Assembly (NCBI RefSeq): GCF_001592965.1
Contig: NZ_LRPC01000012.1
Span: 310,001 to 374,000 of the forward strand
DNA from: Roseivirga spongicola
GTDB lineage: Bacteria > Bacteroidota > Bacteroidia > Cytophagales > Cyclobacteriaceae
Direction: 5' to 3'
DNA: 64,000 nt
The notes beneath the pieces were generated by a model. The model did not search any database, was not told where the DNA came from, and saw only the letters and a list, made by a program, of their open reading frames with translations. Below are positions 43,501 through 51,672 of the stretch, piece by piece; within the stretch, counting starts at the first letter, position 1, and each line of letters starts with the position of its first letter. A program made the position numbers and the translations under genes.

Positions 43501-43625
43501 CCAACTTTGTTAGAAACTGGGAGCCAGTGAAAGAGCAGTTAAACGCTTTCTTTAATGAAGATTGGAGTGAATACAAAAGCTTTGTTGAGGGCTTAAATTT
43601 GCAGCTAGTGAAGAGTTTTAACTAG
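40530..43625 (+). CDS. exported Asp-box beta-propeller protein (sortilin/VPS10-like)
   Basis: Large secreted or periplasmic protein of 1031 residues from the ATG at 40530, chosen because it opens the signal peptide MKILKLSLSVFCLFLFSLAQ; an ATG at 40491 would add 13 residues. At least ten BNR/Asp-box repeats of form SxDxGxTW are visible (KTTDGGKTW, ISHDGGETW, RSDNGGVDW, STDRGGSW, LTRDGGKTW, QTTNYGRTW and others), building one or two propellers as in VPS10/sortilin-like and xyloglucanase-type proteins. A C-terminal beta domain and a coiled helical stretch (about 900-960, VDRLNEAQEIVGKVQQ) follow. No catalytic residues can be assigned; it may bind glycans or proteins. Confidence 0.9.
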   Translation: MKILKLSLSVFCLFLFSLAQAQTDLSLFKSMEPRSIGPAGMSGRVTAIDVVRHNRNVIYIGTASGGVWKSTSAGTEWEPIFDDQEVASIGALAIDPSNPSVIWVGTGEGNPRNSLNSGYGLYRSLDAGRTWQHMGLEKTRNIHRVIVHPNDPKTVWVGAIGSPWGEHEERGVFKTTDGGKTWKKVLYGGPGVGTADLVLDPSNPNKLIAAMWEHRRYPWFFNSGGPASGIYISHDGGETWDRKTSEDGLPKGDLGRIGLAIAPSMPDRVYAYVESKENAIYRSDNGGVDWYRISNRGDRGIGNRPFYYAEIYVDPKNENRVYSIHTYVTSSEDGGKSFNTFVNPGYVHVDNHAYYIHPDDPNFIVLGNDGGLVISTDRGGSWQYSENLPIGQFYHVNYDMETPYNVMGGMQDNGAWLGPSQLLKQGGIRNSYWERIVGGDGFDVVPDPLNPRYGYSLSQGANIQRYDRETGEMRGIRPEHPEGEDLRWNWNAGVNVDPHDKKTVYIGAQYLFKSSDYGLNWEIISPDLTTNNPEKQDQINTGGLNYDNTGAEMHTTITVIEPSTKTEGMIWVGTDDGNVQLTRDGGKTWANSAGKFPGLPEATWVQQIKASTYDEATAFVVFDDHRRDNWSPYVYQTTNYGRTWKRIVNEDDVFGFALSFVQDPIEPNLMFLGTEGGLYVSMDGSETWEKWTHGYPTVPTMDLAIHPREHDLIIGTFGRAIWILDDIRPIREATTMGMKKLKDQTVHLFEIPDATNAIVGPYWGYRSTGNGMFFGENKPFSAAISYYVKEKKGKVKMEISDQSGKVVRTRYYTPDAGLNRVYWGFETDGIRSPGSRQPSGNEVTPPSGYDALPGTYNVKLTYNGQSSIQSINLLRDERVEGWDTAALQEKQAFITKYYNLSNEVTEAVDRLNEAQEIVGKVQQLDEDNKELQAKSKEVKQKLAELRKLFYSEPVQGNRGDDSPITSQLRNVRGKVGGSYTPVSQAAEYAYANFVRNWEPVKEQLNAFFNEDWSEYKSFVEGLNLQLVKSFN

Positions 43626-43647
43626 GTTAGAGTTAGCCTGAATTTAA

Positions 43648-43787
43648 AAGTGCTGTCTGAAGAGGTAACGTCATACCCGACTCCGTCCCGATAAATCGGC
43701 AGGGAATCTCCCAACTTTGCCTCAAAGCTAATGGAGATTCCCTGCCAAGCGGAGACTGACGAAAGCGACTAACTTCAGACAGCACTT
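43648..43787. repeat. nested palindromic intergenic element
   Basis: AAGTGCTGTCTGAAG (43648-43662) pairs perfectly with CTTCAGACAGCACTT (43773-43787). Inside, GGCAGGGAATCTCC (43698-43711) pairs perfectly with GGAGATTCCCTGCC (43733-43746). It fills the gap between two convergent genes and would fold into a long cruciform, serving as a bidirectional transcription barrier. Confidence 0.9.
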
Positions 43788-43788
43788 C

Positions 43789-46386
43789 TTATTCATTTCT
43801 CAAGTTATTGGCCGGGTTCAGTCTCGCTGCTTTAAAAGTTTGGCCAAAGACGGTAAGCCAAGCAATGACTAGCGTTGCTATTCCGGCAAGTGCAAAGAAC
43901 CACCAGCTCAGACTTATTTTTACCGCAAAATCATTAAGCCATCGGTTGGCAGCCCAATAGCTAAAGGGTAATGCAATGAGGATTCCAATGGCTACCAGGG
44001 CAGAGAATTGCTTGGTTAAAAGGAATACAATTCGCCATATTCCTGAGCCTAATACTTTTCGGATGCTTATCTCTTTGATGCGTTTTTCTGTGGTAAATGC
44101 TGTAAGTCCAAAAAGCCCTAAGCATGATATTATTATCGCCAAAGCGGCAGCATATTTTGAGAGTGATGCTATCCGCTGCTCGGATGAGTATAAAGCCTGA
44201 TAGTCTTGGTCCACAAAAGCAGGTTTAAACGGAAATTCGGGGTTGAATTCAGCGTACGCACTCTCTATTTCCTGCAAGGTTCGTGCGGTACTTGTTCCGT
44301 CTATTTTAACCATTATTAAGTTAGCAGATGCTGGTCGGTTAAGGAATATAGCAGGTTCCACATCTTGGTGTAGAGAGCCAATGGCAAAGTCTTTTACTAC
44401 TCCAACTATCTTTTTATTTCCTGTATAATGGACTATAGATTTGCCAATAGGGTCATCCATTCCCATAGCCTTAATAGCGGTTTCATTGAAGATTACGACA
44501 TCTTGATCTGTAGCGAATTCTTCGGAGAAATCTCTGCCAGAGATAAATTCAACACCCAGTAGGTCGATTGAATTCGCGCCTACATTATACTCCCAAAACT
44601 GTATCTGATCCTTTTCGGTCTTACCTTCCCAAGCTACACCTCCAGTCGAATTTAAGCCGCCTACCATAAATCCCGATATGGCTGCATTTTCAACTCCAGT
44701 AATATTCTTAATTTCATTGATAAAAGCGTCTGATTGGTCGGTTAGCTTGCCTTCCCTTTCGAAGTAGATCAGATTATCGCGATTATACCCCAAGTTCTGA
44801 TTTTGAATCAATTGCATTTGCTGGTAAACAACCATCACGCTCACTATTAGAATGGTTGAAAGGGTGAATTGAAAAATAACCAATACTTTTCTGCCTATGC
44901 CGCCAGAGCTTTTGGCCAATTTAAAGCCCTTTAGAATGGAAAGGGCTTCCATTTTAGACAGGTAGAGAGCTGGGTAGCTGCCAGCAACTATGCCAACTAA
45001 GGTCACTAAACCAACAACTGATAGAACTAGAGTTAAATCAAATTGAAGTGCTATTTCTTTCTCTGTAATTTGGTTGAAGCCCGGAAGTAATAAAAGCGTA
45101 AGAAGGCCACTAATACCCAAAGCGATTAAGCAGATAAGAATAGACTCAGTTAAAAACTGATAGGCTAAAGACCTCTTACTGGCACCCATAGATTTTTTCA
45201 CACCAATTTCCTTCATGCGTTGAGAGGCCTTAGCCGTTGCCAAGTTGATGAAGTTTATGCAGGCTATGAATAGTATCAATAGCGCTATGAAAGAGATCAG
45301 TCTTACGTATTCAATACGGCCTCCCGCCTGTATGCCGTTTTCATATTCTCCGTAAAGATATAGGCTTGAATAAGGGGTTAAGAATAAGTCTACATTGGTG
45401 TCTTCTAGGTTGTTTTTGAATATGGTGTCAACCTTTTCGGTAACCAATTGAGGATTGGCATTGGCTTGTAAAACCGTAGCAATTCTTGCGTAATAATTGC
45501 CCCACTGTTTAAAGGTGATGAGTTCATCGTGGTAAAAGTTCCATGGCAAAAGCAGCTCGAATTGTTCTGAGCTATGACTTGGGATGTTTTCCAGAATTCC
45601 ACTTATGGTAAAAGCTTTTTTGTTGCCTCCAAAATGCCATTCAATAGTTTTCCCAATAGCATCCTCATTACTGAATAGCTTTTCTGCAAGTGCTTTGGTG
45701 ATTACTGCTTCTGAATTATTAGCAAGAACAGAGCTGGCGTTTCCTCTAACCAACGGATAACTATAAACGCTTAAGAAGTGGTCGCTAGCAAACTTTCCTT
45801 CAACCTTTAATGAGATTGGAGTTTCACTTTTTGTGGAAATAGTGAACTCATGAGTGTCTGTATATGCCGTTGCCAGTTCTATTTCAGGTATTTGTGCTTC
45901 AATCTCTTCTAGCAACAAGCCAGGTGTGCCTTTCCAAGTTCTGGTTCCACTAGCATCGGTGTGGTTAGACATGATGTAGTGAAGCTGGTCACTGTTTTCA
46001 TGAAACCGATCTGTTTTTAGCTCATCGTTTACCCAAAGAAGTATGAGTAATACGCAGGTGAGGCCAGAAGAAAGTCCGATGAGATTGATGATAAATGAGC
46101 TTTTTTGGCGCAAAAAGCTTCTAAAGGTAATGGTGATGTTATGCTTGAACATGTCGTAATAATTGAGTTTTTGTTGACCTTGAAATGAGCGGATCATGCT
46201 TGGCCTAAACAGCAATAGCACATCCTTTATGAAGAGTAGTTTGGCTCGAAACTGACCTTTGGTTGTTAACCTTATTTCGAACCTTTCTAACAAATCTCCT
46301 TCTATATCTTCTGCCATACGTGGGTCGCAAAACCAGCGGAAGAAGGTTAGGATTAAGTAAGGCGGGGTAGGTGATTTTTGCCTCAT
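43789..46386 (-). CDS. FtsX/MacB-type ABC permease with N-terminal prefix domain
   Basis: 865-residue membrane protein with the same plan as those at 30533 and 33592: short prefix domain (about 5-60, LILTFFRWFCDPRMAEDIEGDL region), helix near 90-110, periplasmic domain, FtsX core (about 350-470, KASQRMKEIGVKKSMGAS), second periplasmic domain and final FtsX core (KRIKEISIRKVLGSG). The prefix domain is far diverged from the other two, so this module is not a recent copy. It begins 3 bp after the PadR stop codon, so translation is probably coupled. No ATPase gene nearby. Confidence 0.9.
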   Translation of the reverse strand: MRQKSPTPPYLILTFFRWFCDPRMAEDIEGDLLERFEIRLTTKGQFRAKLLFIKDVLLLFRPSMIRSFQGQQKLNYYDMFKHNITITFRSFLRQKSSFIINLIGLSSGLTCVLLILLWVNDELKTDRFHENSDQLHYIMSNHTDASGTRTWKGTPGLLLEEIEAQIPEIELATAYTDTHEFTISTKSETPISLKVEGKFASDHFLSVYSYPLVRGNASSVLANNSEAVITKALAEKLFSNEDAIGKTIEWHFGGNKKAFTISGILENIPSHSSEQFELLLPWNFYHDELITFKQWGNYYARIATVLQANANPQLVTEKVDTIFKNNLEDTNVDLFLTPYSSLYLYGEYENGIQAGGRIEYVRLISFIALLILFIACINFINLATAKASQRMKEIGVKKSMGASKRSLAYQFLTESILICLIALGISGLLTLLLLPGFNQITEKEIALQFDLTLVLSVVGLVTLVGIVAGSYPALYLSKMEALSILKGFKLAKSSGGIGRKVLVIFQFTLSTILIVSVMVVYQQMQLIQNQNLGYNRDNLIYFEREGKLTDQSDAFINEIKNITGVENAAISGFMVGGLNSTGGVAWEGKTEKDQIQFWEYNVGANSIDLLGVEFISGRDFSEEFATDQDVVIFNETAIKAMGMDDPIGKSIVHYTGNKKIVGVVKDFAIGSLHQDVEPAIFLNRPASANLIMVKIDGTSTARTLQEIESAYAEFNPEFPFKPAFVDQDYQALYSSEQRIASLSKYAAALAIIISCLGLFGLTAFTTEKRIKEISIRKVLGSGIWRIVFLLTKQFSALVAIGILIALPFSYWAANRWLNDFAVKISLSWWFFALAGIATLVIAWLTVFGQTFKAARLNPANNLRNE

Positions 46387-46389
46387 ACC

Positions 46390-46710
46390 TTAAGCAAAAT
46401 CTGGAATGGCACTCCAAAGGCTCATGCGTTGATCTTTGGTGGCTTTAAGTATCTCTTTACCTAAGTTGGTTACAGTGAAAAAGCGCTTGCGTTTTCCGCC
46501 CCTTACGCTGGTGGCTTCTCCTAATTCAGAGGCCAGATAGCCTTTGTCTTCCAATCGTTTAAGAACAGTTTGCAATGAGCCCATGCTGACCGAGCGTTTG
46601 AGCCTATTTTCTATTTCTTCAATGATAGAAACCCCGTAGGCTTCACCATGCAAAATGGCTACAGTGAGCATCACAACTTCTTCAAATTCACCTAAATGAT
46701 GTTTCCCCAT
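46390..46710 (-). CDS. PadR-family transcriptional regulator
   Basis: 106-residue winged-helix protein paired with the permease at 43789. Landmarks are EEVVMLTVAILHGEAYGVSIIEEI, SMGSLQTVLKRLEDKGYLAS and the wing GGKRKRFFTVTNLGKEIL. About half its residues match the other PadR at 36409. Direct repeats of CCTTAAnTGTAGTT lie upstream. Confidence 0.92.
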   Translation of the reverse strand: MGKHHLGEFEEVVMLTVAILHGEAYGVSIIEEIENRLKRSVSMGSLQTVLKRLEDKGYLASELGEATSVRGGKRKRFFTVTNLGKEILKATKDQRMSLWSAIPDFA

Positions 46711-46723
46711 AATTAAGTATTTG

Positions 46724-46792
46724 CCTTAAATGTAGTTTTAATTGTTCGGGCAGAAAAGATAGTGGTGAATTATTTTTACCTTAATTGTAGTT
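46724..46792 (-). promoter_or_regulatory. direct repeats upstream of the second PadR gene
   Basis: CCTTAAATGTAGTT at 46724-46737 and CCTTAATTGTAGTT at 46779-46792 agree at 13 of 14 bases, 55 bp apart. TTGTAG also occurs in the candidate operator of the other PadR gene (36758). They may be regulator sites. Confidence 0.45.
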
Positions 46793-46797
46793 AACAC

Positions 46798-47982
46798 TTA
46801 GTTGTCACTTTTAATAAAGCTCCTTTGACGGGTTTCATTAGGTGTGCTTATGGATAGAAAATAGAGACCAGGGCTTAATGCTGATACGTCAAACTCATTT
46901 CTGGAAATTGCAGGAATAGTAAAAACATTGCCTTTTGAATCACATGCAGTGACCTGAGTGATTTCAGTTTCGGAAACTATATTAATTTCTCCGAACCCAG
47001 GGTTCGGGTAAATTTGTAGGAAGTCTTTTTTATCTATCCATATACTAATGGTCTCAAATGTTTCGGACAAGCCAGAAAAGTCTTGCTGAATCAGGCGATA
47101 AAATGACCTTTCTTCTAATGGAGCTTGGTCTGTGTATTGATAAGTCAATTCACTTTTACTAGAGCCGCCACCTTCAATGAAAGCAAGATGATTCCAATCG
47201 AATCCATCAGTAGATCTCTGAATTTCAAAATGACTATTGTTCTCTTCATTAGCCGTTGCCCACTCTAGCTTTACTACATTATTAATTTGCGCTCCTCTGA
47301 AGTAGAGCAATTTAACCGGAAGTGACTGAGTATTTGTTGGGTTACAGTCTGTATAGTTAGAGTATACAAAGGGTTCGCCTCCTCCGTTGTTCCAGGCAGC
47401 ATAGTTACCATTGGTATTGGAAGGCCAGAGGTTTTGATAAGTGAAGTCTGTTGTAGCTCCATTAATGGTTGAGCGAAGGTGATCTGGAGAGCTTGGGTTG
47501 TTTGGAAATGCTCCGCTATTGGGCCAATTACTATCAGTTGAAATGAGTACATAAACATCGCCAATTGAAGACCCACACCAGCCGCTAAAGTCAAATTCAT
47601 AAGTAGATCCGTCATTAACAATTAGAATATGACTGCCACTAGGGATGTTGGTTGTACCAGGTATAGTTGCGATAAAGTTTAGGTCAGAACATCCACTTAC
47701 TGGTAAAAGACTGTTCAAAGCAGATACGTATGGAGATGAGTTTGTTGCGAATGAACCAGTGAGTAGATCGGAGGCTGGTGAGCTAGAGCCATGAAATACA
47801 CGTATTGTAGTAGGTGAAGCTGTAAATGAATTAGCTCCGCTATACAGGAGAATAAATTCTCCTCGACCATCGGGAGAAGAACAGCCATTAATCATTGCGC
47901 TCACTAATTGAGCACTTTGGGCATAAGAAGTGTAGGGTATAAATAGAATAAAATAAATCACCCAAAGATTTTGAGGTCTCAT
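46798..47982 (-). CDS. T9SS-sorted secreted protein
   Basis: 394 residues from the ATG at 47982 (a TTG at 47988 is an alternative). The signal peptide runs to about 22 (IPYTSYAQ). The middle part has a lamin-tail-like beta domain (about 25-210) and a segment VKLLYFRGAQINNVVKLEWATANEENNSHF, typical of exported Bacteroidota proteins, here seen as SLPVKLLYFRGAQ and EWATANEENN. The C-terminal 75 residues are a type A type-IX sorting domain: LQIYPNPGFGEINI and LSPGLYFLSI. It is therefore secreted through the type IX system and cell-surface attached. Function unknown. Confidence 0.88.
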   Translation of the reverse strand: MRPQNLWVIYFILFIPYTSYAQSAQLVSAMINGCSSPDGRGEFILLYSGANSFTASPTTIRVFHGSSSPASDLLTGSFATNSSPYVSALNSLLPVSGCSDLNFIATIPGTTNIPSGSHILIVNDGSTYEFDFSGWCGSSIGDVYVLISTDSNWPNSGAFPNNPSSPDHLRSTINGATTDFTYQNLWPSNTNGNYAAWNNGGGEPFVYSNYTDCNPTNTQSLPVKLLYFRGAQINNVVKLEWATANEENNSHFEIQRSTDGFDWNHLAFIEGGGSSKSELTYQYTDQAPLEERSFYRLIQQDFSGLSETFETISIWIDKKDFLQIYPNPGFGEINIVSETEITQVTACDSKGNVFTIPAISRNEFDVSALSPGLYFLSISTPNETRQRSFIKSDN

Positions 47983-48141
47983 TAACAATAGAAGTTGAGG
48001 ACTGTGTTAGTGAAAGTATTTCTAAGGTAAATCATACTTTTTTGAGTAGAAAGTCTATTTGTAATTTATTTATTATCAAATAGTTAAACTTATTTAACTT
48101 ACAGAATACTGTATGTTAAATGCGTGATTTTCAAACCTTAG

Positions 48142-48172
48142 TTTGCATACTTTCCCACATCGAGTATATTTG
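48142..48172 (+). promoter_or_regulatory. promoter of the his operon
   Basis: TTTG at 48142-48145 and TATATTTG at 48165-48172 (exact TAnnTTTG), 19 bp apart, match the Bacteroidota promoter form. Transcription would start just before the leader peptide. Confidence 0.75.
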
Positions 48173-48179
48173 CAACACA

Positions 48180-48233
48180 ATGCAAATGACAGTAGCCCAT
48201 TTCCACGCTCATCATTTCCATCATCTCTCTTGA
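48180..48233 (+). CDS. hisL: histidine operon leader peptide
   Basis: A 17-codon open frame, MQMTVAHFHAHHFHHLS, with six histidine codons in nine positions, 8 bp after the -7 promoter element and 98 bp before hisG. Ribosome stalling at the His codons when charged tRNA-His is scarce would control downstream RNA folding, as in the classical his attenuator. The family is known; this copy is too short to be called by normal gene finders. Confidence 0.85.
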   Translation: MQMTVAHFHAHHFHHLS

Positions 48234-48284
48234 GAGAGATAATGCAACACCCCCTATGCGGCCTACGCGGCTGCTGTACTTTTC
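48223..48284 (+). promoter_or_regulatory. his attenuator region
   Basis: ATCTCTC/GAGAGAT (48223-48240) forms a perfect hairpin over the leader stop codon. GCGGCC/GGCTGC (48258-48263 with 48269-48274, one G-U) forms a second, followed by TACTTTTC, a weak terminator. GTAGCC at 48192-48197 can pair with the same GGCTGC, giving an alternative fold. The remaining sequence to hisG (48285-48331) shows nothing else. Confidence 0.6.
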
Positions 48285-48331
48285 ACAAATACTTTCAATC
48301 AATTTCTTAAATCACCAGTTGAATAATTCAA

Positions 48332-49192
48332 ATGGAAACTAATCTGCGAATTGCAATTCAAAAAAAAGGCCGCCTAAGCGAAGACTCATTGAAGCTTATA
48401 AAGGAATGCGGTATTAAGGTTAATAATGGAACCGGTAAACTCATGGCAACAGCCACTAACTTCCCTATGGAATTCTTGTTCCTTAGAGATGATGATATTC
48501 CGGGCTATGTACAAGATGGTATTGCCGATATTGGCATTGTTGGAGCCAATGAGGCCGATGAAAAAGATAAAGATGTAGACTTAGTAAAAAGCTTAGGCTT
48601 TTCTAAGTGTAGACTTTCTCTGGCTATTGCCAAAAATGAAGAATACAACGGCCTGCAAGACTTTGAAGGTAAAAGCATTGCTACTTCTTATCCGAAAATT
48701 CTTGGAGACTATTTATCCGATAATGGCATTAGTGCAGATATTCACGAAATCAGTGGTTCGGTGGAAATTGCGCCTAGCATCGGTTTGGCCTACGGTATCT
48801 GCGATATAGTAAGTTCGGGCTCTACCTTGCTTAGTAATGGACTGAAAGAGGTTGAGGTTATTTTTAAGTCTGAAGCAGTAATGCTTGCCAATAAGGGGCT
48901 TTCTGCCGAAAAACAGGCTATCCTAGAAAAGTTGATCTTCAGAATCAATGCAGTTCAAGCTGCTAAGAACAGTAAATACATATTGCTTAATGCGCCTAAT
49001 GATCAGATTGAGGAGATTATCAAAATTCTTCCTGGAATGAAAAGTCCTACAGTATTGCCATTGGCCATGGAGGGATGGAGTTCGGTGCATACCGTTATTC
49101 AAGAAGATGATTTCTGGCAAATTATTGAAGAGCTAAAAGAAGCTGGTGCCGAAGGGATTTTAGTGGTTCCAATCGAAAAAATGATTCAATGA
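48332..49192 (+). CDS. hisG: ATP phosphoribosyltransferase (long form)
   Basis: First enzyme of histidine synthesis, joining ATP and PRPP; cytosolic. The 286 residues are the long form: two substrate-binding domains (about 1-200, RIAIQKKGRLSEDSLKLI, VQDGIADIGIVGANE, DIVSSGSTLLSNGL) and a C-terminal regulatory domain (about 210-286) that binds histidine for feedback, so no HisZ is needed. It overlaps hisD by 4 bp. Control by the leader peptide at 48180 adds transcriptional feedback. Confidence 0.97.
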   Translation: METNLRIAIQKKGRLSEDSLKLIKECGIKVNNGTGKLMATATNFPMEFLFLRDDDIPGYVQDGIADIGIVGANEADEKDKDVDLVKSLGFSKCRLSLAIAKNEEYNGLQDFEGKSIATSYPKILGDYLSDNGISADIHEISGSVEIAPSIGLAYGICDIVSSGSTLLSNGLKEVEVIFKSEAVMLANKGLSAEKQAILEKLIFRINAVQAAKNSKYILLNAPNDQIEEIIKILPGMKSPTVLPLAMEGWSSVHTVIQEDDFWQIIEELKEAGAEGILVVPIEKMIQ

Positions 49193-50475
49193 GAGTCTTT
49201 GTAAATCCTGATAAAGCCACCTGGCCAGATTTGCTCAAACGCCCAACAATGGACCTTGAGGAAATAGAGCAGAGGGTAAGGCCAGTGATAGAAAAGGTAA
49301 AGCTCGAAGGTGATGCTGCCTTAAAGCAATTCACACAAGAGTTTGACGGTGTGGCTATTGATGAATTTCAAGTCTCCGAAGCTGAATTCACCGAGGCGGA
49401 AACACTAGTGGAGGCTGATCTTAAAACTGCCATTCTTACTGCTAAGTCTAATATTGAGGCTTTTCATAAAGCTCAAAAACAAGAAGAGCTTGTGGTGGAA
49501 ACTATGCCTGGAGTAAAGTGCTACCGCAGGTCTGTAGGAATCGAAAAAGTTGGTCTTTACATTCCTGGCGGAACTGCTCCATTGTTTTCTACTGTATTGA
49601 TGTTGGCCGTACCTGCTAAGTTGGCCGGCTGCCAAGAAGTTGTATTGTGTTCCCCACCAAATAAGGAAGGAAAGATTCACCCTGCCATTCTTTACACCGC
49701 CAAGGCAGTAGGAGTAACCAAGGTTTTTAAAGTTGGAGGTGCTCAAGCCGTAGCAGCCTTCACTTTTGGTACAGAATCTATTCCGCAGGTGAATAAAATT
49801 TTCGGGCCTGGTAACCAATATGTAACTGCTGCCAAGCAGCTTGCAACTCGATTTGGCCTAGCCATAGATATGCCTGCTGGTCCATCTGAAGTAGCGGTCT
49901 ATGCCAATGCTTCTGCCAACCCAAGTTTCGTGGCGGCAGATTTACTCTCTCAGGCAGAGCATGGGGTAGACTCTCAGGTTGTACTCGTGGCTAGCTCAGA
50001 AGAGGTTGTGAAAAATGTTCAAGCTGAAATTGAAAGTCAACTAAAGGCGTTGCCTCGTGCAGAGTTTGCCGCCAAAGCACTCGCCAATAGTGTAGCGGTT
50101 GTTTTAGGTGAAATCGAAGCTATCGCATTGTTAAACGAATATGGAGCAGAACACTTGATATTAAGTGTAGATGAACCATGGAACATAGCCAATCAAATAA
50201 TTAATGCTGGTTCTGTGTTCTTAGGCCACCTTACTCCAGAATCTGCTGGAGATTATGCTTCAGGTACCAATCACACTTTGCCAACGAATGGCTATGCTAA
50301 GATGTATAGTGGAGTCTCTTTAGATAGTTTCGTTAAGAAAATTACCTATCAGGAAATTACTCCCGAAGGATTAAAAGTGCTTGGCCCTGTGGTTGAAAAA
50401 ATGGCTGCTGCAGAACAATTGGAAGCTCACAAAAACGCAGTTACTTTACGTCTTAAATCATTAAATAATGTTTAA
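49189..50475 (+). CDS. hisD: histidinol dehydrogenase
   Basis: Zinc enzyme performing the last two oxidations from histidinol to histidine with NAD; cytosolic. The 428 residues show GLYIPGGTAPLFSTVLMLAVPA, split as YIPGGTAPLFST, KIFGPGNQYVTAAKQ, DMPAGPSEVAV, LLSQAEHG with the catalytic His/Glu region, and the zinc-side GDYASGTNHTLPT. Full length. Overlaps hisG by 4 bp and hisC by 8 bp. Confidence 0.97.
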   Translation: MRVFVNPDKATWPDLLKRPTMDLEEIEQRVRPVIEKVKLEGDAALKQFTQEFDGVAIDEFQVSEAEFTEAETLVEADLKTAILTAKSNIEAFHKAQKQEELVVETMPGVKCYRRSVGIEKVGLYIPGGTAPLFSTVLMLAVPAKLAGCQEVVLCSPPNKEGKIHPAILYTAKAVGVTKVFKVGGAQAVAAFTFGTESIPQVNKIFGPGNQYVTAAKQLATRFGLAIDMPAGPSEVAVYANASANPSFVAADLLSQAEHGVDSQVVLVASSEEVVKNVQAEIESQLKALPRAEFAAKALANSVAVVLGEIEAIALLNEYGAEHLILSVDEPWNIANQIINAGSVFLGHLTPESAGDYASGTNHTLPTNGYAKMYSGVSLDSFVKKITYQEITPEGLKVLGPVVEKMAAAEQLEAHKNAVTLRLKSLNNV

Positions 50476-51517
50476 CCCTACTGATTTACTGAGGCCTCAC
50501 TTGAAGCAATTAGTGCCTTACTCATCGGCTAGAGATGATTATAAAGGTAAGGATGGGGTTTTTCTCGATGCTAACGAAAACCCTATTGGTTCTATAACTG
50601 AGGAAAATTGGAATCGCTACCCAGATCCTTATCAGCTGGAGCTAAAAGCAAAGTTGGCAGAAATAAAAGGAGTAAATGCAGAACAGATTTTCTTGGGTAA
50701 TGGAAGTGATGAGCCAATCGATTTGCTTTATAGGGCTTTCTGCGAACCTCAAACTGATGAGGTAATTATTAACCCACCGACTTACGGCATGTATAAGGTG
50801 AGTGCGGATATCAATAATGTCAAAGCTAAAGAAGTATTGCTAACCAATCAGTACGATTTAGATTCTCAGGCTTTACTCTCGGCTATTCAGCCTAATACAA
50901 AGATTATCTGGATTTGCTCACCAAATAACCCTACGGGAAATGATGTGAGTTTAGAGAAAATCGAAATCATTCTTAAGGGCTTTCAAGGTTTGGTTGTGGT
51001 AGATGAAGCTTATATTGATTTTGCTGATAGGCCTTCATTCACTACCCGACTCAATGAGTTTCCGAACCTTATCGTTTTGCAAACTATGAGCAAGGCTTGG
51101 GGCTTAGCTTCTTTAAGGTTGGGTATGGCGTTCTGTTCTCCAGAAATAGTGGCAATTCTGAATAGAATTAAACCACCTTATAACCTTAGCGGACTTACCC
51201 AAAGAACAGTGCTAAATGCATTGAATAATTTGGAGAAGAAAGACCAGATGGTTGCTGAAATCCTTGAAAATAGAGAGGGATTACAGAATGAGTTAGAAGC
51301 ACTAGAAATTGTGAAGCGAGTATATCCTACAGATTCCAACTTCTACTTGGTGAAAATGAAGGACGCTAAAGAAGTTTACCTTAAGCTTATAGAGAAACAA
51401 GTTATCTTGAGAGATCGCTCAAAAGTAGTGCTTTGCGAAGATGGAATAAGAATCACCATCGGCACGAAAAAGGAGAATAAAAAACTGATTGAAGAACTGA
51501 AGAAATTGTCAAATTAG
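50468..51517 (+). CDS. hisC: histidinol-phosphate aminotransferase
   Basis: PLP-dependent fold type I aminotransferase making histidinol phosphate from imidazole-acetol phosphate. The 349 residues include LDANENPIG, LGNGSDEPIDLL, CSPNNPTGN, VVDEAYIDF and the PLP lysine at position 209 in TMSKAWGLASLRLG. The C-terminal RDRSKVV...GIRITIGT pattern binds the substrate phosphate. It overlaps hisD by 8 bp; a palindromic repeat follows before hisB. Confidence 0.97.
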   Translation: MFNPTDLLRPHLKQLVPYSSARDDYKGKDGVFLDANENPIGSITEENWNRYPDPYQLELKAKLAEIKGVNAEQIFLGNGSDEPIDLLYRAFCEPQTDEVIINPPTYGMYKVSADINNVKAKEVLLTNQYDLDSQALLSAIQPNTKIIWICSPNNPTGNDVSLEKIEIILKGFQGLVVVDEAYIDFADRPSFTTRLNEFPNLIVLQTMSKAWGLASLRLGMAFCSPEIVAILNRIKPPYNLSGLTQRTVLNALNNLEKKDQMVAEILENREGLQNELEALEIVKRVYPTDSNFYLVKMKDAKEVYLKLIEKQVILRDRSKVVLCEDGIRITIGTKKENKKLIEELKKLSN

Positions 51518-51518
51518 C

Positions 51519-51658
51519 CGTCATTGCGAGGAATGAAACCTGTGTTAACAAGGTTTCATGACGAAGCAATCTGTCTGTTCTGTACCCAGTGTCAGTTAAT
51601 AAGCGGATTGCTTCGTCACAATCTTTTGCAAGTGCAAAGCTTGCTCCTCGCAATGACG
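51519..51658. repeat. CGTCATTGCGAGGA palindromic repeat inside the his operon
   Basis: Outer ends CGTCATTGCGAGGA (51519-51532) and TCCTCGCAATGACG (51645-51658) are perfect inverted repeats of 14 bp. Inner GACGAAGCAATC (51560-51571) and GATTGCTTCGTC (51606-51617) are perfect over 12 bp. It fills almost the whole 155-bp gap between hisC and hisB. Confidence 0.92.
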
Positions 51659-51672
51659 CACTATAACCAACC

